Assembly (NCBI GenBank): GCA_001783715.1
Contig: MFNF01000040.1
Location: 21,108-85,107 of the forward strand
From: Candidatus Lambdaproteobacteria bacterium RIFOXYD2_FULL_56_26
Lineage (GTDB): Bacteria; SAR324; XYD2-FULL-50-16
Length of the DNA stretch: 64,000 nt
Direction of reading: 5' to 3'
Part shown: in pieces, positions 17,288 to 26,683 of the stretch
Layout: each line of letters opens with the position of its first letter
Numbering within the stretch: the stretch's first letter is position 1
The notes under the pieces: generated by a model
What the model was told of the DNA's origin: nothing
Seen by the model: the letters and a program-made list of their open reading frames with translations, nothing else
Databases searched by the model: none
Position numbers and translations under genes: made by a program

Positions 17288-18400
17288 ATGACCCAAAACC
17301 CATCCTGCCGGTTAAGCATCGTAGTCCCTTGTTACAATGAACAAGCGACCCTGGTCACCGCCATGGAGCGGGTGATGGCCATTGAAGAGCCGGGGCTGGA
17401 ACTGGAAGTGATTCTGGTGGACGATTGCTCCAAGGATAAAAGCTGGGAGCTGGCCTTGGGACTGCAAAAACGTTTCCCCCACCTCCACCTGCACCGCCAC
17501 CAAGTCAACCAAGGCAAAGGGGCGGCCCTGCGCACCGGGATCGCCCAGGCGACCGGGGACTTTGTGGCGGTCCAGGATGCCGACTTGGAATACGACCCCC
17601 AAGACCTTAAAAAACTGATTGAACCTTTGGTCAAGGACCAAGCGGACGTGGTCCTGGGTAGCCGGTACATGTCGGGCAAGGCCAAACGGGTGCTGTACTT
17701 TTGGCACACCATGGGCAACAAGCTTTTGACCACCCTCTCCAACATGTTCACCGACCTTTACCTCACCGACATGGAAACCTGTTACAAGGTTTTTAAACGG
17801 TCGGTGATCCAAAGCATCACCATTGAAGAGGACCGCTTCGGCTTTGAGCCCGAGATCGTGGCCAAGGTCTCCCAGGCGAATGTCCGGGTCTATGAGATCG
17901 GAATCAGCTACTATGGCCGGACCTTTGCGGAAGGCAAAAAAATCAGCATGAAAGATGCCTTCCGGGCGCTCTACTGCATCTTTCATTATAATGCCCCCTA
18001 TGCGCCTCTGCCGATGCAATTGGCGATTTATTTTGTGATCGGCGGAGTGGCGGCCCTGTTCAATCTGGGCTTTTTTGCGGCCTTGCAGGCTTTGGTGCCC
18101 TTGGACCTCAATCTCTCCTTGGGGCTTGCCTACCTCTTGGCGGGGTTGGTCAACTATTTTTTGTGCATCATGATCCTCTTCCGGCACCAGGCCAAATGGA
18201 GCGGCAAGGTGGAGTTTTTGTTGTACCTCTTGGTCATGCTCATCGGCGGCGGGTTGGACAATCTGGTGGCTACAGGCCTGTTTGGCCTTGGGGTGGGGCT
18301 GCTGTGGTCCAAGGCATGGGCCTCTTTGGTGCTGTTTGGGGTCAACTTTTTTATGCGCAAGATGATTGTGTTCCCCACCAAGCCCAGACCTCGCTTTTAG
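17288..18400 (+). CDS. GT2 glycosyltransferase fused to a GtrA-like membrane domain
   Basis: 370 residues from ATG 17288. The N-terminal ~240 residues are a GT-A glycosyltransferase 2 domain of the dolichol-phosphate-mannose synthase/ArnC type (LSIVVPCYNEQATL, VDDCSKDKSW, NQGKGAALRTGI, VQDADLEYDP with the DxD, YYGRTFAEGKKI). The last ~120 residues contain four hydrophobic segments and match GtrA-type flippase-like domains. It probably transfers a sugar to a polyprenyl phosphate and helps present it across the inner membrane for envelope glycosylation. The next gene starts immediately after its stop. Confidence 0.85.
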   Translation: MTQNPSCRLSIVVPCYNEQATLVTAMERVMAIEEPGLELEVILVDDCSKDKSWELALGLQKRFPHLHLHRHQVNQGKGAALRTGIAQATGDFVAVQDADLEYDPQDLKKLIEPLVKDQADVVLGSRYMSGKAKRVLYFWHTMGNKLLTTLSNMFTDLYLTDMETCYKVFKRSVIQSITIEEDRFGFEPEIVAKVSQANVRVYEIGISYYGRTFAEGKKISMKDAFRALYCIFHYNAPYAPLPMQLAIYFVIGGVAALFNLGFFAALQALVPLDLNLSLGLAYLLAGLVNYFLCIMILFRHQAKWSGKVEFLLYLLVMLIGGGLDNLVATGLFGLGVGLLWSKAWASLVLFGVNFFMRKMIVFPTKPRPRF

Positions 18401-19414
18401 ATGAGCCAACCCCAAAAGATTCTGGTGCGGACCCCCAATTGGCTGGGGGACCTGATGGTGGCCACCGCATTTTTGCGCCGGTTGCTCAAGGCCTACCCCA
18501 AGGCCCAGATTGATCTTTTGGTCAAAAAAGGTTTTGAACAGGTCCCCTTGCCGGGACGGGGGGAGGTGATCCCCTATTCGTCCAAGGAACAGGGGGTTTG
18601 GTCCATGGCCCAGGAGCTGCGGGAGCGGAGGTACGACCGGGCCTACCTGTTGTCCCCCAGCTATTCTTCGGCCCTGATGGCGTTTTTGGCTCGAATTCCC
18701 GAGCGGTACGGCTTGGCTGGGCAATGGGGCCGCAGCCTGCTGCTTCGTCCCACCGTCACCAGTCTGGTCCCGCCCAAGGGGCAGCACCTTAGTGCCGAGT
18801 ATCACCAGCTGTTGACCGCCTCCTTAGGAATCGAGGAAATCGGGAGCGAACCGGGGCTGCCGGGGTTGAGTCTGGCCGCCGGTTGGGCAGAAGGGCTCTT
18901 GACCGGTCCTTTGGACCTGGAACCGGGTTTTGTGGCCTTGGCCCCTGGGGCGATTTATGGGGAGGCCAAACGCTGGCCCTACCAGTCTTACTTGGAATTG
19001 ATCCACCGGTTGAGCGAGGCCGGGGAAAGAGTGGTGGTCCTGGGTCAGGAAGGGGACTTCCCCTTTGACCTGACCCAAGGGAAAAACCTGACCGGGGCGA
19101 CCGGGCTTTTGGAGTTGATCGCCCTGCTTTCTCGGGCCAAACTGTTGGTCAGCAACGATTCGGGGGCCATGCACATCATGGCGGCCCTGCGGCGGCCCCA
19201 GGTGGCCATTTTCGGCAGCACCTCCACCTTGTGGACCAGCCCGACCAACCCCAAGGCCAGGGTGGTCAGTCTGCATGTTGATTGCTCCCCCTGTTTCAAA
19301 CGCCGTTGCCCCTATGGGCATTACAAGTGCCTCACCGGCATCGGGGCGGAGTTGGTCTTTGAGGCCTACCTGGATGCCTTGAGCGAGCCGCCCGGCCCAA
19401 GCCCCCAAGATTGA
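18401..19414 (+). CDS. waaF: GT9 heptosyltransferase (WaaF-like)
   Basis: ADP-heptose:LPS heptosyltransferase type enzyme of 337 residues, adding heptose to inner-core lipopolysaccharide in the cytoplasm. Motifs: ILVRTPNWLGDLMVATAFLR at the start, FVALAPGAIYGEAKRWP, RVVVLGQEGD and LVSNDSGAMHIMAALRRPQVAIFGST. A Cys-rich C-terminal stretch (DCSPCFKRRCPYGHYKCL) is the segment seen in WaaF-type proteins. The ATG follows the preceding stop directly, so it is translationally coupled to the GT2 gene. Heptosyltransferase I or another GT9 specificity cannot be excluded. Confidence 0.82.
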   Translation: MSQPQKILVRTPNWLGDLMVATAFLRRLLKAYPKAQIDLLVKKGFEQVPLPGRGEVIPYSSKEQGVWSMAQELRERRYDRAYLLSPSYSSALMAFLARIPERYGLAGQWGRSLLLRPTVTSLVPPKGQHLSAEYHQLLTASLGIEEIGSEPGLPGLSLAAGWAEGLLTGPLDLEPGFVALAPGAIYGEAKRWPYQSYLELIHRLSEAGERVVVLGQEGDFPFDLTQGKNLTGATGLLELIALLSRAKLLVSNDSGAMHIMAALRRPQVAIFGSTSTLWTSPTNPKARVVSLHVDCSPCFKRRCPYGHYKCLTGIGAELVFEAYLDALSEPPGPSPQD

Positions 19415-19506
19415 CAAGCCCCGCCGGATTGGACTACCCTCTCCCAAGGCATTTTAACGTCCCAAATCCTGTTTTTTCTTGGTTTTAACCTCAATTCTTG
19501 TGGCCC

Positions 19507-20628
19507 ATGAAACTGCGCTGGAAGTCTCACCTGCTCCTTTGTGCCACCCTGGGTTTGGGCTCCACCGCCTTTGGAGTCGAGAACCTCAAGATCGGGGTGG
19601 CCGGGGCGCTTTCGGGCGACTTGGCCCCTTACGGAACTCCCCCCAAAAATGCGGTGGTCCTGGCGGCAGAGGCACTCAACAAAAAGGGGGGGCTACTGGG
19701 CAGGCAGGTTGAACTGGTGCTGGTGGACGATGCCTGCAAGCCCGAAATGGCGGTCAACGGGGCCAATAAATTGGTCGGCGAAAAGGTGGTAGCGGTGATC
19801 GGGCACACCTGCTCGGGGGCGACCAAGGCCGCTTTGCCGATCTACCAGAACGCCAAGATCCCCCTGCTCTCCCCTTCGGCCACCAGCCCTGAATTGACCT
19901 TGAGCGGCAACTTTCCCTATTTCTTTCGGACCATCCCCCATGATGCCGCCCAGGCGGTCTTGGAGGCTCAGTTTATCACCCAGGTACTCAAGGCCAAAAC
20001 CGTCGTGGTGATCCACGACAAAGGGGACTACGGCAAAGGGTTGGCCGAACTGGTGGACCAGGAACTCAAAAAAAGGTCGGTCCAGGTCCTGCTTTTTGAA
20101 GGGGTAACCCCCGGAGCGGTGGACTATTCGGCGCTGATCCGTAAGGTCAAGCGGTTAAGCCCCGAAGTGGTGGTCTTTGGGGGCTATCACCCCGAGGCGA
20201 CCAAGATTGTTTCCCAAGCCAAACAAAAAGGGATCACCGCCAAATTCATCTCCGGTGACGGGGTCAAGGACCCGTCCTTCCTCAAAATTGGCCGTGAGGC
20301 GGTGGAAGGGTATTACGCCACCAGCCCCGCCGACCTTTCCACCGTACCCTTGGCCAAGTCGGTGACCGCCGATCTGGAGAAAAAGGGAGAAAGCCCCGGC
20401 AACTTCGGGCTGGCCGCCCATGCCGCCTTCGGGGCTTTGGCCGCCGCCATTGCCGCTGTCCAAAGCACCGACCCGGACCAGATCAAGGCCCAACTGCACC
20501 AAGCCAAGGTGGACAGCACCTTAGGGACCATCTCCTTTGACCCCCATGGAGACGTTGTGGGGGCGGGGTTCTCGGTTTATCAGGTCCAAGGCGGGGTGTT
20601 TGTGGACCTGCGGTTTGTGCCCCAGTGA
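19507..20628 (+). CDS. Branched-chain amino acid ABC transporter, binding protein
   Basis: Periplasmic type I binding protein of about 373 residues, LivJ/LivK family. It has a signal peptide (LRWKSHLLLCATLGLGSTAFG) and then KIGVAGALSGDLAPYG, EALNKKGGLLGRQVELVLVDDAC, AVIGHTCSGATKAALPIYQ and IPLLSPSATSPELT. It delivers Leu/Ile/Val or related amino acids to the LivHMGF permease encoded next. ATG 19507 is preferred to TTG 19498 because it gives a normal signal peptide. Confidence 0.9.
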   Translation: MKLRWKSHLLLCATLGLGSTAFGVENLKIGVAGALSGDLAPYGTPPKNAVVLAAEALNKKGGLLGRQVELVLVDDACKPEMAVNGANKLVGEKVVAVIGHTCSGATKAALPIYQNAKIPLLSPSATSPELTLSGNFPYFFRTIPHDAAQAVLEAQFITQVLKAKTVVVIHDKGDYGKGLAELVDQELKKRSVQVLLFEGVTPGAVDYSALIRKVKRLSPEVVVFGGYHPEATKIVSQAKQKGITAKFISGDGVKDPSFLKIGREAVEGYYATSPADLSTVPLAKSVTADLEKKGESPGNFGLAAHAAFGALAAAIAAVQSTDPDQIKAQLHQAKVDSTLGTISFDPHGDVVGAGFSVYQVQGGVFVDLRFVPQ

Positions 20629-20635
20629 GCCAAAG

Positions 20636-21553
20636 ATGAATGAAGGTGTCGCCTATTTTTTGGGGATCTGTTTTTCCGGCCTGACCCGAGGTAGTATTTA
20701 TGCCTTGATGGCCCTGGGCTACACCTTGGTTTATGGGATCTTGTCGTTGATCAACTTTGCCCACGGCGAGGTTTACATGATTGGGGCCTTTGTGGGCTTG
20801 GTCTTTGCCGGATTGGGGACAATCTTGGGGCTGGGTCCGGTAGCCAATGCTGCCTTGGCTTTGGGGGCGGCCATTGTTTGGGCTGGGGCCTACGGCTTTA
20901 TCTTGGAGCGGGTGGCCTACAGGCCTTTGCGCCGGGCTCCCCGGCTGGCTCCTTTGATCACCGCCATTGGAATGTCCTTGTTTTTGCGGGAATTTGTGAT
21001 CCTGGCCCAAACCTCCGACTTTGTGGCCTTCCCCCCCCTCTTTGAAGCCCTGCCTTCCCTGCCACAGGGGTGGGGCGAGTTTGTGCTACCTTCGGAACTG
21101 TTGATCCTCTGCTCCACCTTGGCGGTGCTGTTTGGGCTTTACCTGTTGGTCCAGCACAGCAAGATGGGGCTGGCGATGCGCTCGATCGCCCAAGACCCGG
21201 AAATGGCCAGACTCTTGGGCATCGACGTGGACAAGATCATCTCCTTTACCTTTGTCCTGGGCTCCGCCTTGGCGGCGGTCGGGGCGGTGTTGATCTCCGC
21301 CCAGATCGGCCAGATCAACGCCAACATTGGCTTTATCGTGGGGATCAAGGCCTTTACTGCGGCGGTGTTGGGCGGGGTCGGTTCCCCCGGCGGGGCGGCT
21401 TTGGGCGGATTGGTCCTGGGGCTGACCGAATCCCTGGCTGCCGGTTACCTGTCCAGCGATTACGAAGACGGCTTTGCCTTTTTGGTGTTGGTGCTGATCC
21501 TGCTGTTTCGCCCCGCCGGTCTGGTGGGCAAAAATCTGCCGGAGAAGGTCTGA
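20636..21553 (+). CDS. livH: Branched-chain amino acid ABC permease LivH
   Basis: Inner-membrane permease of about 305 residues with eight or so hydrophobic segments. Family motifs: GSIYALMALGYTLVYGILSLINFAHGE, AYRPLRRAPRLAPLITAIG, GLAMRSIAQDPEMARLLGI and AVLGGVGSPGGAALGGLVLG. It starts at ATG 20636, seven bases after the binding-protein stop, and its stop overlaps the livM start (TGATG). Confidence 0.92.
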   Translation: MNEGVAYFLGICFSGLTRGSIYALMALGYTLVYGILSLINFAHGEVYMIGAFVGLVFAGLGTILGLGPVANAALALGAAIVWAGAYGFILERVAYRPLRRAPRLAPLITAIGMSLFLREFVILAQTSDFVAFPPLFEALPSLPQGWGEFVLPSELLILCSTLAVLFGLYLLVQHSKMGLAMRSIAQDPEMARLLGIDVDKIISFTFVLGSALAAVGAVLISAQIGQINANIGFIVGIKAFTAAVLGGVGSPGGAALGGLVLGLTESLAAGYLSSDYEDGFAFLVLVLILLFRPAGLVGKNLPEKV

Positions 21554-22746
21554 TGAAGGCCCTGGGGTTGGCCCTTGGGGTAGGGTTGTGGTTCACCTTT
21601 TTGGCGCTGCCCTTGGCGGGGCTCAAGGTGGACTATCTGGCTGGGACCTGGGAATTGCGTGGGGCCAATTTGCTGTGGATTTTTGGCGGCACCGCCTTGG
21701 CCTACGGGCTGGGCCAACTGTGGCGGACTAGGCTCAGCCGCCCAGCCATAGCCGGGCTCTGGTCCTCCTTTGGGGTGGAACCGAGCCTGACCCGTTGGCT
21801 GGCTTACCGTCCGTTGCGGTATTTTTTGGTGGCCCTGTTGATGGCCTTGCCGCTGGTCGCTTCCTCCTACCAAACCGGGGTCTTGGTCACTCTGATGATG
21901 TACATGGTCTTGGGCTTGGGGCTCAACGTGGTGGTGGGGATCGCCGGGCTCTTGGACCTGGGGTATGTGGCCTTTTATGCCCTAGGGGCCTACGGCTACG
22001 GCCTGGGGCACCAGTACTGGGGCTTGAGCTTCTGGTGGGCTTTGCCCCTGGCGGGCCTGTTGGCGGCCCTGGCCGGGGTGGTGTTGGGGGTGCCGGTGTT
22101 GCGGCTCAAAGGGGATTATTTGGCCATTGTCACCTTGGGCTTTGGGGAGATAATCCGGCTGGTCCTGGAAAATTGGGGGGAGGTGACCAACGGCCCGGCG
22201 GGAGTCTCGGGGATCCCCAAGCCCGGCCTGCCCGGAATCCGGCTGGGCTATGAGGGGGAAAACCACTTGCTTTATTACCTGATCTTTTTGCTTCTGTTGC
22301 TGTCGATCGGGGTCAACCACCGTCTGGTCCGCTCCCGGCTGGGCCGGGCCTGGGTGGCGCTGCGGGAGGACGAGATTGCCGCCCAGGCCATGGGGGTCAA
22401 CCTGACCCGGACCAAACTGGCCGCCTTCGCCTTTGGGGCCTTTTGGGCCGGAATGGTGGGGGTCTTTTTTGCCGCCAAGGCCAGCTTTGTTAACCCCGCC
22501 AGCTTCACCTTCGCCGAATCGGCGGTGTTGGTGTGTATCGTAGTGCTGGGGGGCCGGGGGTCGGTCTTGGGGGTGATCCTCGCCAGTTTGCTTTTGGTCC
22601 TGCTACCCGAATCCATGCGGTTTTTGCAGGAATACCGGATGTTGCTTTTTGGGGCGGTGATGGTGTTCTCGATGGTCTTTCTCCCCCAAGGGTTGGTCAA
22701 AAACCCAAGGCCCTGGTACCTCAAGCCCAAGCCGGAGGAACCTTGA
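21553..22746 (+). CDS. livM: Branched-chain amino acid ABC permease LivM
   Basis: Second permease subunit, 397 residues. Its core carries YMVLGLGLNVVVGIAGLLDLGYVAFYALGAY, GVPVLRLKGDYLAIVTLGFGEIIRL and GRAWVALREDEIAAQAMGVN, all LivM hallmarks. The first ~90 residues are an extra, less conserved membrane region, as in long LivM proteins. The start overlaps the livH stop and the stop overlaps the livG TTG start. Confidence 0.92.
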   Translation: MKALGLALGVGLWFTFLALPLAGLKVDYLAGTWELRGANLLWIFGGTALAYGLGQLWRTRLSRPAIAGLWSSFGVEPSLTRWLAYRPLRYFLVALLMALPLVASSYQTGVLVTLMMYMVLGLGLNVVVGIAGLLDLGYVAFYALGAYGYGLGHQYWGLSFWWALPLAGLLAALAGVVLGVPVLRLKGDYLAIVTLGFGEIIRLVLENWGEVTNGPAGVSGIPKPGLPGIRLGYEGENHLLYYLIFLLLLLSIGVNHRLVRSRLGRAWVALREDEIAAQAMGVNLTRTKLAAFAFGAFWAGMVGVFFAAKASFVNPASFTFAESAVLVCIVVLGGRGSVLGVILASLLLVLLPESMRFLQEYRMLLFGAVMVFSMVFLPQGLVKNPRPWYLKPKPEEP

Positions 22747-23528
22747 ACCTCCTGGAAGTTTCGGGGCTGAAAAAAAACTTTGGCGGGATCACCGCCCTGC
22801 AAGGGGTGGAACTGACCTTACGGCCCCGGGAGATCTTGGGGCTGATCGGCCCCAACGGGGCCGGCAAGACCACCTTGTTCAACTGCTTGAGCGGCCAAAC
22901 CAGGCCCGACGGCGGAACTATCCGCTTCTGCCCCCAATCCCGGCCCCTCAACTTAGCTGGGAAACGGCCCGACCAAGTGGCCGCCTTGGGGGTGAGCCGG
23001 ACCTTCCAAAACATCCGGGTTTTTGGGCAGATGCGGGTGATCGAAAATCTCTGGGTGGGACGGCATCTGGTCACCCGGTCCGGGTTTTTGGGTGCGTTGT
23101 TTAAAACCTCCCGGTTCCAAAAAGAGGAGGCAGAGTCCTTGGAGTTGTGTTACCGGTTGTTGGAGTTTGTGGGCCTGGAGGGGAAGGCCAACCTGATGGC
23201 CTCGGAGCTGGCCTATGGCGACCTGCGGCGGTTGGAAATCGCCCGGGCCTTGGCCGCCGAGCCCAAGTTGTTGCTCCTAGATGAACCGGCCGCCGGAATG
23301 AATCTCTCCGAAACCGCAACCTTGGACCAACTGATCCTCAAGATCCGCCAGGAACGGGGGATCGGGATTTTGTTGATCGAACATGACATGAAATTGGTGA
23401 TGGGTCTGTGCGACCAGGTCCTGGTTTTGGACCAAGGAAAAACCCTGGCCCAAGGCAAGCCGGAGGAGATTCGCCAGGACCCGGAGGTGATCGCCGCCTA
23501 CCTGGGCCTGGAGGTGGAACATGCTTGA
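22743..23528 (+). CDS. livG: Branched-chain amino acid ABC ATPase LivG
   Basis: ATP-binding subunit, 261 residues. Walker A is GPNGAGKTT, the signature region is LAYGDLRRLEIARAL, and Walker B is LLLLDEPAAGMN, with the H-loop in LLIEHDMKLV. The start is TTG 22743, overlapping the livM stop, with GGAGG upstream. The stop overlaps the livF start by eight bases. Confidence 0.92.
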   Translation: MNLLEVSGLKKNFGGITALQGVELTLRPREILGLIGPNGAGKTTLFNCLSGQTRPDGGTIRFCPQSRPLNLAGKRPDQVAALGVSRTFQNIRVFGQMRVIENLWVGRHLVTRSGFLGALFKTSRFQKEEAESLELCYRLLEFVGLEGKANLMASELAYGDLRRLEIARALAAEPKLLLLDEPAAGMNLSETATLDQLILKIRQERGIGILLIEHDMKLVMGLCDQVLVLDQGKTLAQGKPEEIRQDPEVIAAYLGLEVEHA

Positions 23529-24231
23529 GCTGGTCGGGGTCAAAAGCGGCTACGGCCCCATTGAGGCGCTCAAGGGGATCGACCTTCAGGTCGGGGAAGG
23601 GGAGATCGTCGCCCTGATCGGTGCCAACGGGGCGGGCAAAAGTACCTGCCTGAAAACCATCGTCGGTCTGCTGCGGCCCACCGCCGGTCAGGTTCGTTTT
23701 TGCGGACAGGATACCTTAGGGCTCAAACCCCAGCAGCTGGTGGCCCAGGGGATGTCGCTGGTGCCCGAAGGCCGGAGAATTTTTGGGGACCTGACGGTAG
23801 GGGAAAACCTGGGGTTGGGAGCCTACCTGACCGCCAGCCGTGCCCAGGTGCAGCTGGATCTGGCCTATGTGTTCGACCTGTTCCCGATTTTGCAAGAAAG
23901 GCAAAAACAACGGGCCGGGACCTTGTCGGGCGGACAACAGCAGATGCTGGCCCTGGGCCGAGCTTTGATGGGCAGGCCCAAATTTTTATTGCTCGATGAA
24001 CCTTCTTTGGGACTTGCCCCCTTGATTATCAAGGAAATCTTCGCCATGATCCAGCGGATCAACCGGGAGCAAAAAACCACCATTCTCCTGGTCGAACAAA
24101 ACGCCCACCTTGCCTTAAAGACCGCCCAGCGGGCTTATGTGCTGGAAAGCGGGGTCTTGACTCTCCAGGGGCTAGCCAAAGAACTCCTGGGAAACAAAGA
24201 GGTCCAAGCCGCCTACCTCGGTCTGGTCTGA
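23521..24231 (+). CDS. livF: Branched-chain amino acid ABC ATPase LivF
   Basis: Second ATP-binding subunit, 236 residues, the normal LivF size. Walker A GANGAGKST, Q-loop region, signature LSGGQQQMLALGRALM, Walker B FLLLDEPSLGLAP and H-loop LLVEQNAHLAL. It ends the five-gene transporter set; all internal junctions overlap or nearly so, indicating one mRNA. Confidence 0.93.
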   Translation: MLELVGVKSGYGPIEALKGIDLQVGEGEIVALIGANGAGKSTCLKTIVGLLRPTAGQVRFCGQDTLGLKPQQLVAQGMSLVPEGRRIFGDLTVGENLGLGAYLTASRAQVQLDLAYVFDLFPILQERQKQRAGTLSGGQQQMLALGRALMGRPKFLLLDEPSLGLAPLIIKEIFAMIQRINREQKTTILLVEQNAHLALKTAQRAYVLESGVLTLQGLAKELLGNKEVQAAYLGLV

Positions 24232-24256
24232 TACAACCTAACATGCCCAAATCTTC

Positions 24257-25870
24257 ATGAGCCCAAGTGTTGAGCCGGATGTCCTAAAGGGCATCGAACT
24301 GTTGTCCAAAAAGTTTTTTGTAGGCCCCGGAGACGATGAGGCCTTCAAAAAATGGGGCGAACAGGCCATTGAATTGGCCCTGGACTGGTTAAAAAACCCC
24401 GAGCGGCGCAAGATCCACGCCGACATCACCCTGCCCGAACTGGCCAAGCTGTTTTCGGACCCCACCATCCCCGGCGAGGGGATGCAGATCGAAGAGGTTT
24501 TTTCCGCCTGCAAGACCGAGATTCTGGACAATTCGGTGCGGATCAACAACCCCCGGTACATCGGCCACATGACCACCGTCACCCCTTGGTTTTCGGTGGT
24601 GGTGGACATCCTGATTTCGGCGATGAACCAAAATCAGGTCAAGATCGAAACCGCCCTGGCTTCCTCTTATGTCGAACGCCAGACCTTGGCTTGGATGCAT
24701 TCGTTGGTTTACCAGAAACCCAAGGCCTACTACAGCGCAGTGATCCAAGAACCGGGGCGGACCTTGGGCAACATGACCTCGGGCGGCACCTTGGGCAATT
24801 TGACCGGGTTGGCGGTGGCCCGGGAAGCCAAACTTCCGGGGATCAGGGCCAAGGGGTTTTTCCCGGTCTTTGCCGCCTCCGGGTACAAGGACATCAAGAT
24901 TTTGGCTTCCAAACGGGCCCATTATTCGGTCGCCAAGTCCGCCGCCATCTTGGGGCTGGGCGAAGAGGCGCTGGTGACCCTGGAGGTGGACCGGTTCAAC
25001 CGGATCAACCTGCAAAAGTTGACCGAAAAAATTGCCGAACTGAAGGCCCAAAACACCTTGGTCCTGGCAGTGGTGGGGATTGCGGGCACCACCGAGACCG
25101 GCAGCGTGGACCCGCTTTTGGAGATGGGCCAACTTTGCCAAAAGGAAGGCATCTGGTTCCACGTGGACGCTGCTTGGGGCGGAGCGCTGCTGCTGTCCGA
25201 AGAGCTGGGCCAAAAGCTTAAGGGCATTGAGCTGGCCGACTCGGTGGTCCTGGACGGGCACAAGCTGTTTTACCTGCCCATGAACCATTCGATGGTGCTC
25301 TTTAAATCCGAAGAGAGCCTGGGTCTTTGGCGGCACAACGCCCGGTACATCATCAGAAAAGGCTCGGTGGACATCGGCCAGACCAGCTTTGAGGGCTCTC
25401 GGCGCTTTAATGCGCTCAAACTTTGGTTTTCCCTCAAAATGCTGGGTCGGCACGGGTATCACCTTCTGCTCAAACAGTCCTTGCACCTGACCACCACCTT
25501 GAGCCGCCTGATCGACGAGCACCCTGATTTCGAGCGCTGTTCGGAACCGGAGATCTGCATCCTGACCTACCGCTTCGTCCCCCGATCCTTGGCCCCGCAG
25601 CTCGCCCAAGCCTTGGGGCAAGGGAAGGTGGAGGAGTTGAACCAGCTCAACGAGCGGCTCAACGAGGTTAATGTGGAACTGCAAAAACGGCAACGGGAGC
25701 GAGGGGAGAGTTTTGTCAGCCGGACTATGTTGGAATCCACCCCATACCCCAAGGAAATCGTGGTGCTCCGGGCGGTGCTGACCAACCTGTTGACCCAAAG
25801 CGAGTTTTTGGTGGAAATCTTGGAGGAGCAACGGCGCTTGGGCTATGAGATTACCCAGGGCAAACCCTGA
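24257..25870 (+). CDS. panP: PLP-dependent group II decarboxylase, PanP-like
   Basis: 537 residues of fold-type I PLP decarboxylase. Motifs: RINNPRYIGHMT, AMNQNQVKIETA, MTSGGTLGNLTGLAVAR, HYSVAKSAAILG, WFHVDAAWGGALL and the PLP lysine in VLDGHKLFYLPMNHS. The NPRYIGHMT...NQNQVKIET pattern and length fit the aspartate 1-decarboxylase PanP of some proteobacteria, which makes beta-alanine for pantothenate. Glutamate decarboxylase or another substrate cannot be excluded from sequence reading alone. A panE-like gene lies about 4 kb downstream on the same strand. Confidence 0.7.
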   Translation: MSPSVEPDVLKGIELLSKKFFVGPGDDEAFKKWGEQAIELALDWLKNPERRKIHADITLPELAKLFSDPTIPGEGMQIEEVFSACKTEILDNSVRINNPRYIGHMTTVTPWFSVVVDILISAMNQNQVKIETALASSYVERQTLAWMHSLVYQKPKAYYSAVIQEPGRTLGNMTSGGTLGNLTGLAVAREAKLPGIRAKGFFPVFAASGYKDIKILASKRAHYSVAKSAAILGLGEEALVTLEVDRFNRINLQKLTEKIAELKAQNTLVLAVVGIAGTTETGSVDPLLEMGQLCQKEGIWFHVDAAWGGALLLSEELGQKLKGIELADSVVLDGHKLFYLPMNHSMVLFKSEESLGLWRHNARYIIRKGSVDIGQTSFEGSRRFNALKLWFSLKMLGRHGYHLLLKQSLHLTTTLSRLIDEHPDFERCSEPEICILTYRFVPRSLAPQLAQALGQGKVEELNQLNERLNEVNVELQKRQRERGESFVSRTMLESTPYPKEIVVLRAVLTNLLTQSEFLVEILEEQRRLGYEITQGKP

Positions 25871-25957
25871 TCGGCTTGCCAGATTGGGCTTTTGTGTATT
25901 ATCATCCCCATCTTGGAACCCACGAGGTTATGTCCACCCTCCCTTGATGCTAGACCT

Positions 25958-26683
25958 TTGAATTTAAAAGCTATCACTCCAATGCCCCGGCACGTGGGCA
26001 TCATCATGGATGGGAACGGTCGTTGGGCCAGCCAACAGCACCACCCTCGGGTCTATGGCCACCAAAACGCCACCCAGGCCGTGCGGGATGCCGTTGAGGG
26101 CGCAGCGGAGCTGGGGATTGAGGTCCTGACCTTGTTTGCCTTTTCCACCGAAAACTGGAAGCGCCCGGCCCCGGAAGTAGAGGCCTTGATGAGGCTTTTT
26201 GAGGAATTTTTGGGCCGAGAGCTCGAAGGGCTGCAAAAAAACCAGATTCGATTGGTCACCATCGGCAAAAAAGACCGCCTGCCCGGTTTTGTGTTGGACC
26301 CCTTGGAAAAGGCGATTGCCGCCACCAAGGACAACCGGCGCATGACCCTTTGTTTGGCGGTGGACTACGGCTCTCGGGACGAGATTGCCCGGGCGGCCCG
26401 GCAGATCGCCTTGGACTGCGCCGCTGGGAAGTTGGAACCTGACCGAATCACCGAAGAGCTGATTCCTGCTTACCTGGACACCGCCTCGCTGCCCGAATTG
26501 GACTTGGTCATCCGCACCTCCGGGGAACAGCGGCTTTCCAACTTTTTACTGTGGCAGGCAGCCTATGCGGAGTTTTATTTTACCGAACTGCTCTGGCCGG
26601 ACTTCAACAAGGCGGAATTGGAACGGGCCTTGGTACAGTATTCCAAGCGGAATCGCAGGGTAGGGGCGGTTCATGGGTCTTAG
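25958..26683 (+). CDS. uppS: Undecaprenyl pyrophosphate synthase
   Basis: cis-Prenyltransferase that extends farnesyl-PP with isopentenyl-PP to the C55 lipid carrier for peptidoglycan and LPS. Motifs: HVGIIMDGNGRWA, GIEVLTLFAFSTENWKRP, LCLAVDYGSRDEI and DLVIRTSGEQRLSNFLLWQAAYAE. The start is uncertain. TTG 25958 gives a typical N-terminus (NLKAITPMPRHV), while ATG 25982 is also possible; no clear RBS is seen at either. The end overlaps cdsA by 11 bases. Confidence 0.93.
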   Translation: MNLKAITPMPRHVGIIMDGNGRWASQQHHPRVYGHQNATQAVRDAVEGAAELGIEVLTLFAFSTENWKRPAPEVEALMRLFEEFLGRELEGLQKNQIRLVTIGKKDRLPGFVLDPLEKAIAATKDNRRMTLCLAVDYGSRDEIARAARQIALDCAAGKLEPDRITEELIPAYLDTASLPELDLVIRTSGEQRLSNFLLWQAAYAEFYFTELLWPDFNKAELERALVQYSKRNRRVGAVHGS